The notes below the pieces were generated by a model that saw only the letters and a list, made by a program, of their open reading frames with translations, was not told the DNA's origin and did not search any database. A stretch of DNA of 22,610 bases from Spirochaetaceae bacterium UBA4077 (GTDB taxonomy: Bacteria; Spirochaetota; Spirochaetia; Treponematales; Rectinemataceae): the NCBI GenBank assembly GCA_002383375.1, contig DFYR01000035.1, positions 18,651-41,260 on the forward strand, read 5' to 3'. Shown here one piece after another: positions 7,888 through 15,371 of this stretch; position 1 is the stretch's first letter, and the number at the start of each line of letters is the position of its first letter. Made by a program: the position numbers and the translations under genes.

Positions 7888-9012
7888 TCAGGCTTCTCCA
7901 CCATTTGCGCTATCGTTGTTCACGCCTTTCACTATGTTGCGGCTGCCGTCTTCCGTGAACACGTTGATCTTTTCGGCCTTCACCTTCAGGTAAACCGTAT
8001 GCTTCTCGGGTATGATCTCGTCGATCTTCGATTCCTGTATGATTTCCACCTCCTGCCCGGAGTCGAGGTGGACATAGTAATGGGTATTAAGACCCAGGAA
8101 GACGCTCGAATCGACGACCGCTCGCAGGCCTTCATCGCTGTTTTCCGAAATGATGAACTCTTCGGGACGTATCGATACAATGACCTTGCGGTCCTGCCGA
8201 AATTCGGGTTGGACATTGCTCAAGCTCACCGTAAAGCCATCCTTGAGATGGAGTGTCATCAATGAGCCATTTACGGTGGCATCAGCCTCAAGGATATTGG
8301 TCCTGCCGATGAAGCTCGACACGAAAAGGTTGGCCGGCCGCTGGTAGAGGTCCTTGGGCGTTCCGATGTGCTGGATGACGCCGTCCTTCATGACCGCGAT
8401 GCGATCCGAAATGGCCATCGCCTCTTCCTGATCGTGCGTTACGTAGACGGTGGTAATTCCGACTCGTCTTTGTATTTCCCTGATCGTCTGCCGCATCTCG
8501 ACGCGGAGCTTGGCGTCGAGATTGGAGAGCGGTTCGTCCATGAGGAGGACATCGGGCTGGATGACCAAGGCGCGGGCAAGCGCGACACGCTGCTGCTGAC
8601 CGCCCGAAAGCCTGTTAGGCATTCTGTCCTTGTACTGGTCGATCTTCATGAGTTCGAGGAATTTCTGCGTCTCGGTCTCGATTTTATCCTTGGAGTATTT
8701 CCTGTTCTTGAGGCCGAACGCGACATTGTTCTTGACGGAAAGATGAGGGAAAATAGCGTAGTTCTGGAAGACCATGCCAATGTTGCGTTTGGCGGGGTCT
8801 ATCATGTTGATCCTCTCATCGTTGAAGAAAAAATCGCCTCCCTCGATGAAATTGAAGCCGGCGATCATCCGCAGCAAGGTCGTCTTGCCGCATCCGGATG
8901 GGCCAAGGAGCGTGAAGAATTCTCCTTCTTTAATTACCAGAGAAAGTCCGGAGATGATCGTGCTCTTGCCATATCGCTTAACGGCGTTCTTTATCTTGAT
9001 ATTGACGCTCAT
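7888..9012 (-). CDS. ABC importer ATPase (FbpC/PotA/AfuC-like)
   Basis: 374-residue ATPase of the CUT2/iron/spermidine group. It has Walker A GPSGCGKT (37-44), a Q-loop (VFQNYAIFPH), signature LSGGQQQR (135-142), Walker B VLLMDEP (155-161), D-loop and switch His193. A C-terminal TOBE-type regulatory domain of about 140 residues follows (SIRPEEFII and onward). It energises the fused permease encoded directly downstream. GAGGA lies about 10 bases before the ATG. It is separated from the binding-protein gene by a 100 bp spacer with a strong hairpin. All ATPase residues that I can check are intact. TOBE sequences do not reveal the ligand. Confidence 0.95.
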   Translation of the reverse strand: MSVNIKIKNAVKRYGKSTIISGLSLVIKEGEFFTLLGPSGCGKTTLLRMIAGFNFIEGGDFFFNDERINMIDPAKRNIGMVFQNYAIFPHLSVKNNVAFGLKNRKYSKDKIETETQKFLELMKIDQYKDRMPNRLSGGQQQRVALARALVIQPDVLLMDEPLSNLDAKLRVEMRQTIREIQRRVGITTVYVTHDQEEAMAISDRIAVMKDGVIQHIGTPKDLYQRPANLFVSSFIGRTNILEADATVNGSLMTLHLKDGFTVSLSNVQPEFRQDRKVIVSIRPEEFIISENSDEGLRAVVDSSVFLGLNTHYYVHLDSGQEVEIIQESKIDEIIPEKHTVYLKVKAEKINVFTEDGSRNIVKGVNNDSANGGEA

Positions 9013-9053
9013 GAATATCGGTTCCTCGTTGAAAATGCGGCTGTAATAGTCAA

Positions 9054-9091
9054 CCGGCCCTGTCCGAGGTCGTTTTCCCGAACAGGGCCGG
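9054..9091 (-). promoter_or_regulatory. Intercistronic stem-loop between binding protein and ATPase genes
   Basis: Ten perfect pairs (CCGGCCCTGT, 9054-9063, with ACAGGGCCGG, 9082-9091) extend to about 15 with two G-T wobbles, leaving an 8-base loop. On the minus strand no T-run follows, so it is a poor intrinsic terminator. Known examples in binding-protein operons (for instance malE-malF) stabilise the upstream mRNA segment. A similar role here would raise binding protein over the membrane parts; this is inference. Confidence 0.65.
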
Positions 9092-9112
9092 CGTTAGCAG
9101 ACTAAAGAAAAT

Positions 9113-10123
9113 CTAGTTGTTCTTAGCCCACAACTCAGACCATTTTTTCTGTATGGCCTTCTTGTTGGTCGCGGTATAGAGGATATCCTCATAGGCGACC
9201 TTGATCGACGAAATCGGCTGAAGATACTTGTTGGTGTTCGGGAACTTGGGATTGACCGGCCTATTGGTCAAACCGGCGATCGTCTTTTGGCATTCGTCGG
9301 ATATGATATAGTCCATGAAGAGCTTGGCATTGTCGAGGTTCTTGGCACCGGCGACGATTGCCGAGGCGGCGGGAAGCCACACCGCGCCTTCTTTAGGATA
9401 GACAACCCTGACATTGGTGGCCCCATCAACCAGAAGAGCGACGGAGGGGTCTTCATAGGTAAGGCCTACGACATACTCACCCTGGTAGACACCCTTATAC
9501 ACGGCAGATGAGCCCGAAGTCAGCTTACCGCTAAGCTGTTTTATCAGCGACTCGACATAGGTCCAAGCCTGAGGACTCTCGTAGCCGCCTTCGACAAGGA
9601 GAATATTGCAGAGCTGAGCCCATGCGCTCGAGGAGGAAGTCGGGTCGGCCGAAGCGATCTTGCCTTTGAGAGCGGGGTTCAGAAGATCCGCATAGCTTGT
9701 GATCGTGATGCCGAGTTTCTTTTCCAGATCGGTGTTGACGAGAAGATTGCTCCCGGAGAGCAGGTAGTTGGTAAAGTATCCCGTCGTATTCTGGTAGCCC
9801 GCTGGAAGGATATCATTGCCTTTGGCGACATATTGCTGGAAGAGATCTTTTCCATTCAAATAGACGCCCATATTGACGCCGCCGAACATCACGTCGGCCT
9901 GAGGGTTGGCCTTTTCCGCCGTTATCTTTGAGACGCACTCGCCGGTGCCCATGGATTGAAGGCTGATCTTGATGTCGTACTTCTCGCCGAATGGATACAG
10001 GATCCCCTGGATCTCACCGTCCGAGTTCGGTGAGTATACGACCAGATTGCCTTTTGCGAATGCCGGTACCGAGAGTGCTAGCACTGCGATGGCGAGTACA
10101 GTGACTTTAACCACGCGCTTCAT
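9113..10123 (-). CDS. Periplasmic substrate-binding protein of the ABC importer (AfuA/FbpA-like)
   Basis: 336-residue binding protein. The start at 10123 is set by AGGAGG (10134-10129) at 5 bases and gives a clean signal peptide: MKR, a hydrophobic core, then cleavage after AFA (residue 23). An upstream GTG/ATG extension would bury the signal. No lipobox is seen, so it is soluble in the periplasm. The mature start (NLVVYSPNSDGEIQGIL), AQADVMFGG-like segment (QADVMFGGVNMG), a Ser-rich hinge (DPTSSSSAW) and GLTYEDPSVALL fit the type II class that binds ferric iron, hexose phosphates (AfuA) or 2-aminoethylphosphonate. I do not see the tyrosine pair that marks ferric-binding FbpA near the C-terminus, and a phosphorylated ligand is plausible given the phosphatase in the operon. 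Confidence 0.9.
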   Translation of the reverse strand: MKRVVKVTVLAIAVLALSVPAFAKGNLVVYSPNSDGEIQGILYPFGEKYDIKISLQSMGTGECVSKITAEKANPQADVMFGGVNMGVYLNGKDLFQQYVAKGNDILPAGYQNTTGYFTNYLLSGSNLLVNTDLEKKLGITITSYADLLNPALKGKIASADPTSSSSAWAQLCNILLVEGGYESPQAWTYVESLIKQLSGKLTSGSSAVYKGVYQGEYVVGLTYEDPSVALLVDGATNVRVVYPKEGAVWLPAASAIVAGAKNLDNAKLFMDYIISDECQKTIAGLTNRPVNPKFPNTNKYLQPISSIKVAYEDILYTATNKKAIQKKWSELWAKNN

Positions 10124-10199
10124 GAGAACCTCCTGCAGACTTGGAATGGAGCCTCTGGACACAAGAGCTGTCCCGATTGGCTGTCATTAACAACATGTA

Positions 10200-10228
10200 A
10201 GTATAGGAGCTAAAAATGCACGCGTCAA
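10200..10228 (-). promoter_or_regulatory. sigma70 promoter of the importer operon
   Basis: On the minus strand TTGACG (10228-10223), a 17 bp spacer and TATACT (10205-10200) give a near-consensus promoter. The start point would be near 10193, leaving a leader of about 70 bases before the binding-protein ATG. I see no riboswitch or clear operator dyad in that leader. Confidence 0.75.
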
Positions 10229-10490
10229 TTATATACTAATGATCGGAGGACAACTCGCATCTGTAGTGCTCCCCTACTTTTCAGACCAGTTAAGCTGCTA
10301 ATTTTTCCTGACCTCGGCCGGTGCAGCATAGAGTTCTGGACTCTGTTTCATATTAGTGACGAAGTATTGAGAAAAAGGAGTCAGGACCTTTTAAGCTGCG
10401 GATAATTTCAGGGGTTTTCCTATGCACGCGAGGTGCCGCTTTGCCCCCCCCGGGGGCTGAACTTTAGGGCAGCTTGACGTAATGCTTTGG
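10229..10490. other. Gene-free spacer
   Basis: No open frame of convincing composition, no RNA fold that I recognise and no promoter beyond the importer one at its left edge. It has a 9 bp direct repeat TTAAGCTGC (10290-10298 and 10391-10399) and a C8G5 homopolymer junction near 10444-10456. It adjoins the inverted-repeat element and may be decayed DNA of the same origin. Confidence 0.5.
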
Positions 10491-10511
10491 TAGAACCGGG
10501 AACCTTGTTGA
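10491..10511 (+). repeat. Left terminal inverted repeat
   Basis: TAG, one mismatched base, then ACCGGGAACCTTGTTGA (10495-10511). It is the inverted partner of 10878-10898. Confidence 0.9.
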
Positions 10512-10877
10512 TAGGTAATGAAAGATTTCTTCACTCCTTAAAAAACATGTAAGGGTTTTATCTGCGTAGTCCCAGCATAAAATCTTCTTTCATTTACCCA
10601 TTCTGTGCCAATCCCATCTGCTCCAACCGCCATCGAGATCCTGATCCTCTCATGGTGCGAATGGACCGATAGAAAAGTACCAACACATGCAGCGATAGCG
10701 GGAATAGATGAGGAGAAGATCGATAAAGCCTGGATAAAGATATTTGTCAACAGGCCATTTCCATCCAGGGAACCATTTGTTTAAATGGACCGCTGTAATC
10801 TAAAAGAGAAGCTATCCAATGCCCTTGGAAGCAAACGCTGACTACGTGCTTACGTTCTGGCACATAGCTTGTCAACT

Positions 10878-10898
10878 TCAACAAGGTTCCCGGTACTA
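10878..10898 (-). repeat. Right terminal inverted repeat
   Basis: TCAACAAGGTTCCCGGT (10878-10894), one mismatched base, then CTA. This is the exact reverse complement of the left arm except for one position. It ends 4 bases before the ATG of the following gene and so occupies that gene's expected ribosome-binding region. Confidence 0.9.
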
Positions 10899-10902
10899 AT
10901 TA

Positions 10903-11715
10903 ATGAGTAAACTTCTCATTGTTCTTTGTGGAATCCTCGCATTAATCATTCTTCTGTTTATCGGTTTTATTGTAAAGCCTCCATCCTTCAAGCCAAAAGA
11001 TCTGAAGGCGATGGAGACCCGAATGGTCCAGCTTCCCCAGAATTTGCCTTCTCCCGTGGAGCGTTATTATAAAACCTTCTTCGGATATTCTCCGACCGAG
11101 ATTGAGACTGTCGTTCTGTCCGGTAGGGGAAGAATCAAGCCCTTCGGAATCTGGATGCCCTGCCGCTTTGTCTTTATCCACGAGGCGGGATGGAATTATC
11201 GGCATTACATCGAGGCCACATGGTTCGGCATTCCCATATTCAAGGTGAACGAGGGGATCCTTGATGGGAAGAGTTTTTTCGAAGCGCCCGTAGGAAGTCT
11301 GCACGATGATCCGAGCACCAACCAGGGCGCAAATCTTGCGCTCTGGGCGGAAGCGGGCTGGTTCCCCGCACTCTGGATCAGCGATCCGAGGGTCGAGTGG
11401 AAGGCTGTGGACGAGAGCAGCGCCCTCCTCTTTGTTCCCTATGGCGAGGAAAGGGAAAGCTTCGTTGTCCGCTTCGATCCGAAGACGGGCAGAGTGGATT
11501 TTCTCGAATCCATGCGCTACAGGGAAGCTGGAGAGGGCAAGAAAAAGATTCTCTGGATTACCAGAAACGAGAACAGTCCTGCGGGGAATTCTTCGGTTCT
11601 GGCCACCAGCTCTGCCATGTGGCTGGATCAGGGCAGCCCCTGGGCTTATTTCACCATCGAACATGCCCTCTACAACGTCGATGTGCAAAAGCTGCTGAGA
11701 GCCAGGGGATACTAG
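10903..11715 (+). CDS. Membrane-anchored protein of unknown function (DUF6544/6920-like)
   Basis: 270-residue protein. A single hydrophobic helix (residues 4-24) anchors a soluble domain. The domain opens with LPSPVERYYKTFFG, followed by a Trp/Phe-rich region and GANLALWAEAGWFPALWISDPRVEW. These resemble the widespread unknown-function group with the LP-x-PV-x-RY start and x-WFPA core (DUF6544/DUF6920 type, from memory). No catalytic motif is evident. The ATG at 10903 is the only start that keeps the helix. No Shine-Dalgarno sequence is visible, since the terminal repeat of the upstream element occupies that place; AAGG at 10883-10887 is too far away. The patatin gene follows after 47 bp in the same direction, so the two probably form an operon acting on membrane lipids or surface components. 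Confidence 0.72.
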   Translation: MSKLLIVLCGILALIILLFIGFIVKPPSFKPKDLKAMETRMVQLPQNLPSPVERYYKTFFGYSPTEIETVVLSGRGRIKPFGIWMPCRFVFIHEAGWNYRHYIEATWFGIPIFKVNEGILDGKSFFEAPVGSLHDDPSTNQGANLALWAEAGWFPALWISDPRVEWKAVDESSALLFVPYGEERESFVVRFDPKTGRVDFLESMRYREAGEGKKKILWITRNENSPAGNSSVLATSSAMWLDQGSPWAYFTIEHALYNVDVQKLLRARGY

Positions 11716-11762
11716 GAATTCTCCAGGTCCTGGACGATAATCTCGATTCAGGAGGGCAGCGA

Positions 11763-13004
11763 ATGCGCCGGCGGAACGACCGATTCTGTCTTGTCCTTGC
11801 GGGGGGCGGTACCAAGGGGATTTACCACCTTGGGGTATGGAAGGCTCTGCTGGAGATGGGCATAGAGGTCGAGGCCTTTGTGGGTACTTCGATCGGGGCA
11901 GTTGTCGCGGGGCTCCTGGCCCAGGATGAACAGGACAGCTACGAATCCTTCGTGGATTCGATAAGCCTGGACTCTATCGTCGCCCTTCCACCAGGCTTTA
12001 TCGAAAAGGGAAAGCTGTCGGTGGGTCGTGAAGCGATTCAGGACGCACCCCAACTATTCCGATCTCTTATCGCCCATCAAGGCCTCGACACCAGCCCTTT
12101 GCGGAAACTACTGGAAGCCCATATCGACGAATCGAAGATCCGGGCTTCCGGCAAAGATCTAGGCATAGTCACTGTAGATCTCTCCAGCCTGAAGCCCATA
12201 GAGATGTTCCTGGAGGACATGGAGGAGGGCAGGGTTCTGGACTATTTGATGGCCAGCGCTGCCTTCCCTGGTTTTAAGTCCCCTGTGATCGAAGGTAAAA
12301 AATACATGGACGGGGGAGTCTTCGAAAATATCCCCTACGAGATGGCCCGCAAGCGGGGCTACCACCGACTCATAGTCTCGGATATTGGGGGGCTGGGCAG
12401 AAACCGGAAGGTAGAAGTCGAGGGAAGTCTCACCGCATACATAAAAAGCTCCATCAGCATGGGCTGGATATTCGAGTTCGACAGGAATTTTCTTAAGGAA
12501 TTCAGTCTATTGGGCTACCTCGACACTCTGCGAAGCTTTGGGCGACTTTCTGGCTATTCTTACTTTATAAAACCCGGCAAGATCCCGGAGTTTCCGATCG
12601 CCCCGCTTTCTGAAAACATGAGTTTCCCCAAGGAAATGGAACACGAACGAAGCCTGCTCCACAAGTATCTGGAGTGCGCTGCCTTGGTTTTAGAGATTCC
12701 CCGGATCAGGCTCTATGATTATAAAAGCTTATGCAATGCCATAAAAATAAAATTAGAAGAAGAAGAGGCAAAAATCGAGAACCTCATCAAAGGCGAAGAG
12801 GACAGAATCAAGGCAGCAGTGAATATCTTGCGGGAATCTGTGAAAACGGGAGTTTTTAAAGAGAGTCCCTATTACAACTACAGGATAATCGAAGAGGTAT
12901 TGCCACCTTCAGCCTGGGAAGTGACAAAAAAAGCGCTTGCAAAGATTCATCCTGAACTTAGCGCCGGACTCTGCTTCCTTGAACGGCTGGTCGAACAAGG
13001 CTAA
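11763..13004 (+). CDS. Patatin-like phospholipase (RssA/YjjU-like)
   Basis: 413-residue patatin-family serine acyl hydrolase. It has the oxyanion hole GGGTKG (14-19), nucleophile elbow GTSIG with Ser43, and catalytic Asp183 in MDGGVFENIP, a complete Ser-Asp dyad. These enzymes release fatty acids from phospholipids or related esters. The C-terminal 130 residues contain a charged helical stretch (LEEEEAKIENLIKGEEDRI) absent from minimal patatins. No signal peptide is seen, so a cytoplasmic or inner-leaflet location is likely. The frame is open further upstream, but the ATG at 11763 is chosen because AGGAGGG precedes it and the patatin fold starts within 10 residues. It is co-directional with the membrane protein 47 bp upstream. 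Confidence 0.92.
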   Translation: MRRRNDRFCLVLAGGGTKGIYHLGVWKALLEMGIEVEAFVGTSIGAVVAGLLAQDEQDSYESFVDSISLDSIVALPPGFIEKGKLSVGREAIQDAPQLFRSLIAHQGLDTSPLRKLLEAHIDESKIRASGKDLGIVTVDLSSLKPIEMFLEDMEEGRVLDYLMASAAFPGFKSPVIEGKKYMDGGVFENIPYEMARKRGYHRLIVSDIGGLGRNRKVEVEGSLTAYIKSSISMGWIFEFDRNFLKEFSLLGYLDTLRSFGRLSGYSYFIKPGKIPEFPIAPLSENMSFPKEMEHERSLLHKYLECAALVLEIPRIRLYDYKSLCNAIKIKLEEEEAKIENLIKGEEDRIKAAVNILRESVKTGVFKESPYYNYRIIEEVLPPSAWEVTKKALAKIHPELSAGLCFLERLVEQG

Positions 13005-13050
13005 CAAGCAGTATTCAGGCTGTTCATTCTTATAGGGTCTAAAAGCGCCC

Positions 13051-13079
13051 TTCACCGCATCAAGGTTTCGAGCTATCAT
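13051..13079 (+). promoter_or_regulatory. Candidate promoter of the NUDIX gene
   Basis: TTCACC (13051-13056), 17 bp, TATCAT (13074-13079). The -10 is good and the -35 moderate. The predicted start would leave a leader of only about 15 bases, which contains the GGAGGA ribosome site. Confidence 0.4.
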
Positions 13080-13100
13080 AAGCGCATTCGGAGGAAGCCT

Positions 13101-13664
13101 GTGGATACGCCCTGCTGGTGGCGGGAAACCAATACCAAGAAAATCGCCGATTGCCGCATCTTCGACGTTTCAGAGAGCGATCGCGAAACCTGCGATGGAC
13201 GTAAGCAGGGAGCTTTCTATCTGGTCAACGCTCCCGACTGGGCAGGCATTATCCCCGTGGTCGATACGCCCGAAGGTAGAAAATTTGTTATGATCCGCCA
13301 GTACCGGCACGGAACTGGCCGCGTATCGGTGGAATTTCCTGGGGGTATTATCGACAAAGGCGAGGATCCCGTCCTGGCCATAGCCAGAGAGCTGCTGGAA
13401 GAAACCGGCTACAGGGCTGAAATGATCCTTCCCCTGGGCGACCTTTCACCCAATCCCGCCTTCATGACAAACACTTTTCACGCCTTTATCGCCGAAGGCT
13501 GCTATCTGGAAGGCGACCAGGCTTTGGACGAGAACGAGGAAATCGAAATTCTCCTGGTTCCGGAGCGTGAAGCTATCGACATGATCGGGGCGGAGGACTA
13601 CGGCCACGCGCTCATGACAGCCTCCCTTTTCTTCTACATGCGCTATCGGGGTTATTCGGACTGA
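13101..13664 (+). CDS. NUDIX hydrolase (ADP-ribose pyrophosphatase-like)
   Basis: 187-residue NUDIX enzyme. The 23-residue NUDIX box spans residues 82-104: G82, E88, R96-E97, E100-E101 and G103 are all present in GIIDKGED... RELLEETGY. The N-terminal strand region and VEFPGG just before the box are typical of ADP-sugar pyrophosphatases (NudF/ADPRase), which split ADP-ribose to AMP and ribose 5-phosphate. Substrate choice is inferred from general similarity only. The start is GTG at 13101, with GGAGGA 5 bases upstream. It stands between the patatin gene and the acyltransferase relic and probably has its own promoter. Confidence 0.9.
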   Translation: MDTPCWWRETNTKKIADCRIFDVSESDRETCDGRKQGAFYLVNAPDWAGIIPVVDTPEGRKFVMIRQYRHGTGRVSVEFPGGIIDKGEDPVLAIARELLEETGYRAEMILPLGDLSPNPAFMTNTFHAFIAEGCYLEGDQALDENEEIEILLVPEREAIDMIGAEDYGHALMTASLFFYMRYRGYSD

Positions 13665-13680
13665 ATCCTGCCTGTCTTTA

Positions 13681-13827
13681 GTCAATGAAAACGACCAAGT
13701 CTCCGTAGCCAAAACCCTGGTGCTCACCCTGGGCTGCGATCACCGGAGCATCGACGGGGCCACAGGGGCAGCCTTCCTGGCTGATCTTGCCCTTACCGCA
13801 CATAATCTTATCAGGGTGATTTTGTAG
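13681..13827 (+). pseudogene. C-terminal relic of a dihydrolipoamide acyltransferase (E2)
   Basis: Conceptual translation of 13681-13827 gives 48 residues and a TAG stop. It contains LTLGCDHRSIDGATGAAFL, the E2 catalytic motif DHRxxDG with the following helix, and ends in LIRVIL like E2 C-termini (compare NPxxxLL endings). Preceding residues VSVAKTLVLTL match the last strand before the motif. There is no start codon, no lipoyl domain and no catalytic core upstream; the NUDIX gene begins the upstream DNA. It is therefore a truncated remnant directly upstream of lpd, where an E2 gene commonly stands. It differs clearly from the C-terminus of the intact E2 at 17114-18391 (ITADHRVVDGAYAARFM), so it is not a recent copy of that gene. 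Confidence 0.75.
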
Positions 13828-13888
13828 TTAAGGCTGAAAAATAGAGACAATTTCCGCATAGCAGCGTGATTTCTATTGAATAACATTG

Positions 13889-13894
13889 TATAAT
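13889..13894 (+). promoter_or_regulatory. Perfect -10 box upstream of lpd
   Basis: TATAAT at 13889-13894 lies 31 bases before the lpd start, in AT-rich DNA after the E2 relic. No good -35 hexamer is found 16-18 bp upstream (13865-13872 reads CGTGATTT). It could serve lpd and the genes after it as a promoter acquired when the original operon was broken. Confidence 0.5.
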
Positions 13895-13925
13895 AAAAGC
13901 AACGACATGAAAGGAGTCATACAAC

Positions 13926-15347
13926 ATGCAGGAGAAGAGTGTTGATGTCGCCGTTTTAGGTTCAGGCCCGGGAGGTTATGTGGCAGCGATTCGGGCTGCT
14001 CAGCTGGGGCTTAAGGTTGCCATAATCGAGCGGGATAGACCGGGCGGGGTCTGCCTGAACCTAGGCTGCATCCCATCCAAATCCCTGATCAACAACGCCC
14101 ATCTCTACTCCGATGGCCTGGCGCTTTTAAAGGCCGGCGGAGCCAGTGTTGATACCACAAGCTTCGACTTCCGCACGGTATGGAAAGCCTCGCGCCTGGC
14201 CGCCGAGCGGTTGTCCAAGGGCATTCAGTATCTGCTCAGGAAAAACAAGATTGAACTCGTACTCGGACAGGGAAGTCTGAAGGATTCCCGCAGCATCCTA
14301 GTGGAAAAAGACGGTGAACAGAGTCTCGTACAGGCAAAAGCTATCATCCTCGCCACCGGCTCGAGACCCCGGAATCTGCCAGGTTTCGCCATCGACGAGG
14401 AAAAAATACTGTCATCCACAGGTATGCTCCTCTCCGAAACCCTGCCCAAGAGCATCGCTATTCTCGGCGCCGGGGCTATTGGCATGGAGTTCGCCTACAT
14501 ACTTTCATCTTTCGGGACAAAGGTAACCGTGGTGGAACTCATGGACCAGGTCCTCCCCCTGGAGGATCCCGAATCGGCCACTGTGGTGGAAAAGGCATTT
14601 ACCGACCGTGGCGTAACGATCCATTGCTCGGCCAAGGCCGAAAATGCCGAAGTGACCGATGCCGGAACAACGCTCCACGTGCAGCTCAAGGACGGAACCA
14701 AGACCGAGATAGTCTCGGACAAACTGCTAGTTTCCATCGGCAGGGCTCCCAACACGGATAATATCGGCCTGGAAGCCTTAGGTATTCGGATGAATCGGGG
14801 CTATATCGAAACCGGAGACTACTACGAAACATCCGTCGAGGGCATCTATGCGATCGGGGATATCTGTATCCATCCTCAGCTAGCCCATGTGGCTTCCAAG
14901 TCGGGCGAGATAGCGGCTGAGCGGATAGCCCAACTTCTTGCTGGAACCGAGGCTCCGGCGGAGACGAAGATCAATCCCTACACCATCCCCAGCGGCGTGT
15001 ACTGCCACCCCGAAGTGGCATCCTTTGGCCTTTCCGAGAAGAAAGCCCAGGATCTAGGCGTCCGCTACAAGGTGGCTCGCTTCCCCTTCAGGGCAATCGG
15101 CAAGGCTATGGCCACCGAGGTGCCGGAAGGCCAGGTCAAGATTCTATTCGCACCCGATACGGGAGTAGTGCTGGGAGCTTCTGTGGTGGGAGCGGGAGCT
15201 ACCGAACTCGTGCACGAGATCCTTTTGGCCAGCTTTGCGGAACTTACGCTGGAAGAACTTGCCCAAATGATCCACATCCATCCAACGCTGTCCGAGGGAG
15301 TAATGGAAGCCGCCAAGGCAGGTATGGGGAGGCCGATTCATATCTGA
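13926..15347 (+). CDS. lpdA: Dihydrolipoyl dehydrogenase (E3)
   Basis: 473-residue FAD enzyme that reoxidises the dihydrolipoyl group of E2, passing electrons to NAD+. It has FAD motif GSGPGGYVAA (12-21), the redox disulfide C43-LNLG-C48, and a second FAD segment ending in GIYAIGDI. The NAD motif is GAGAIGMEFA, and the C-terminal catalytic pair is H452/E457 in HIHPTLSE. Length is normal and no N-terminal lipoyl domain is fused. AAGGAG (13911-13916) sets the ATG at 13926. It would complete the E1-E2 complex encoded convergently at 17114-20403. It can also serve other 2-oxoacid complexes or glycine cleavage. It lies directly after an E2 relic, a sign that its own operon has decayed. Confidence 0.95.
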   Translation: MQEKSVDVAVLGSGPGGYVAAIRAAQLGLKVAIIERDRPGGVCLNLGCIPSKSLINNAHLYSDGLALLKAGGASVDTTSFDFRTVWKASRLAAERLSKGIQYLLRKNKIELVLGQGSLKDSRSILVEKDGEQSLVQAKAIILATGSRPRNLPGFAIDEEKILSSTGMLLSETLPKSIAILGAGAIGMEFAYILSSFGTKVTVVELMDQVLPLEDPESATVVEKAFTDRGVTIHCSAKAENAEVTDAGTTLHVQLKDGTKTEIVSDKLLVSIGRAPNTDNIGLEALGIRMNRGYIETGDYYETSVEGIYAIGDICIHPQLAHVASKSGEIAAERIAQLLAGTEAPAETKINPYTIPSGVYCHPEVASFGLSEKKAQDLGVRYKVARFPFRAIGKAMATEVPEGQVKILFAPDTGVVLGASVVGAGATELVHEILLASFAELTLEELAQMIHIHPTLSEGVMEAAKAGMGRPIHI

Positions 15348-15371
15348 ACCTGAAGAGGATATGGGAGAATC

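Larger units (their letters stand above)
10491..10898. mobile_element. 408 bp element bounded by 21 bp inverted repeats (MITE-like or IS remnant)
   Basis: The ends are inverted copies matching at 20 of 21 positions, 17 of them contiguous. The interior is 366 bp and encodes no recognisable transposase. A 67-codon open but startless plus-strand frame (10581-10784) and a 70-codon minus-strand frame (10750-10538) show no family that I recognise. Inside the left part a second inverted repeat (10514-10525 with 10598-10586, one-base bulge) could form a structured region. No target duplication is obvious outside the ends. The right end lies 4 bp before the next gene's start codon. Size and structure fit a non-autonomous element mobilised in trans or a deletion remnant of an IS. 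Confidence 0.5.

Noticed and set aside
8368..9105. Plus-strand open frame of 245 codons opposite the ABC ATPase
   Set aside because: Shadow of the ATPase gene; the opposite strand holds every ABC motif.
10290..10399. 9 bp direct repeat TTAAGCTGC, 101 bp apart, as attachment site or iteron
   Set aside because: Only two copies with poorly matching flanks; chance is a reasonable explanation.
10538..10784. Small frames inside the inverted-repeat element as genes
   Set aside because: The plus frame has no start codon and the minus frame no ribosome site; neither resembles a known transposase or regulator.
11397..11762. N-terminal extension of the patatin gene over the end of the preceding gene
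   Set aside because: The extension overlaps a coding region in another frame, is not patatin-like, and a strong ribosome site marks the ATG at 11763.
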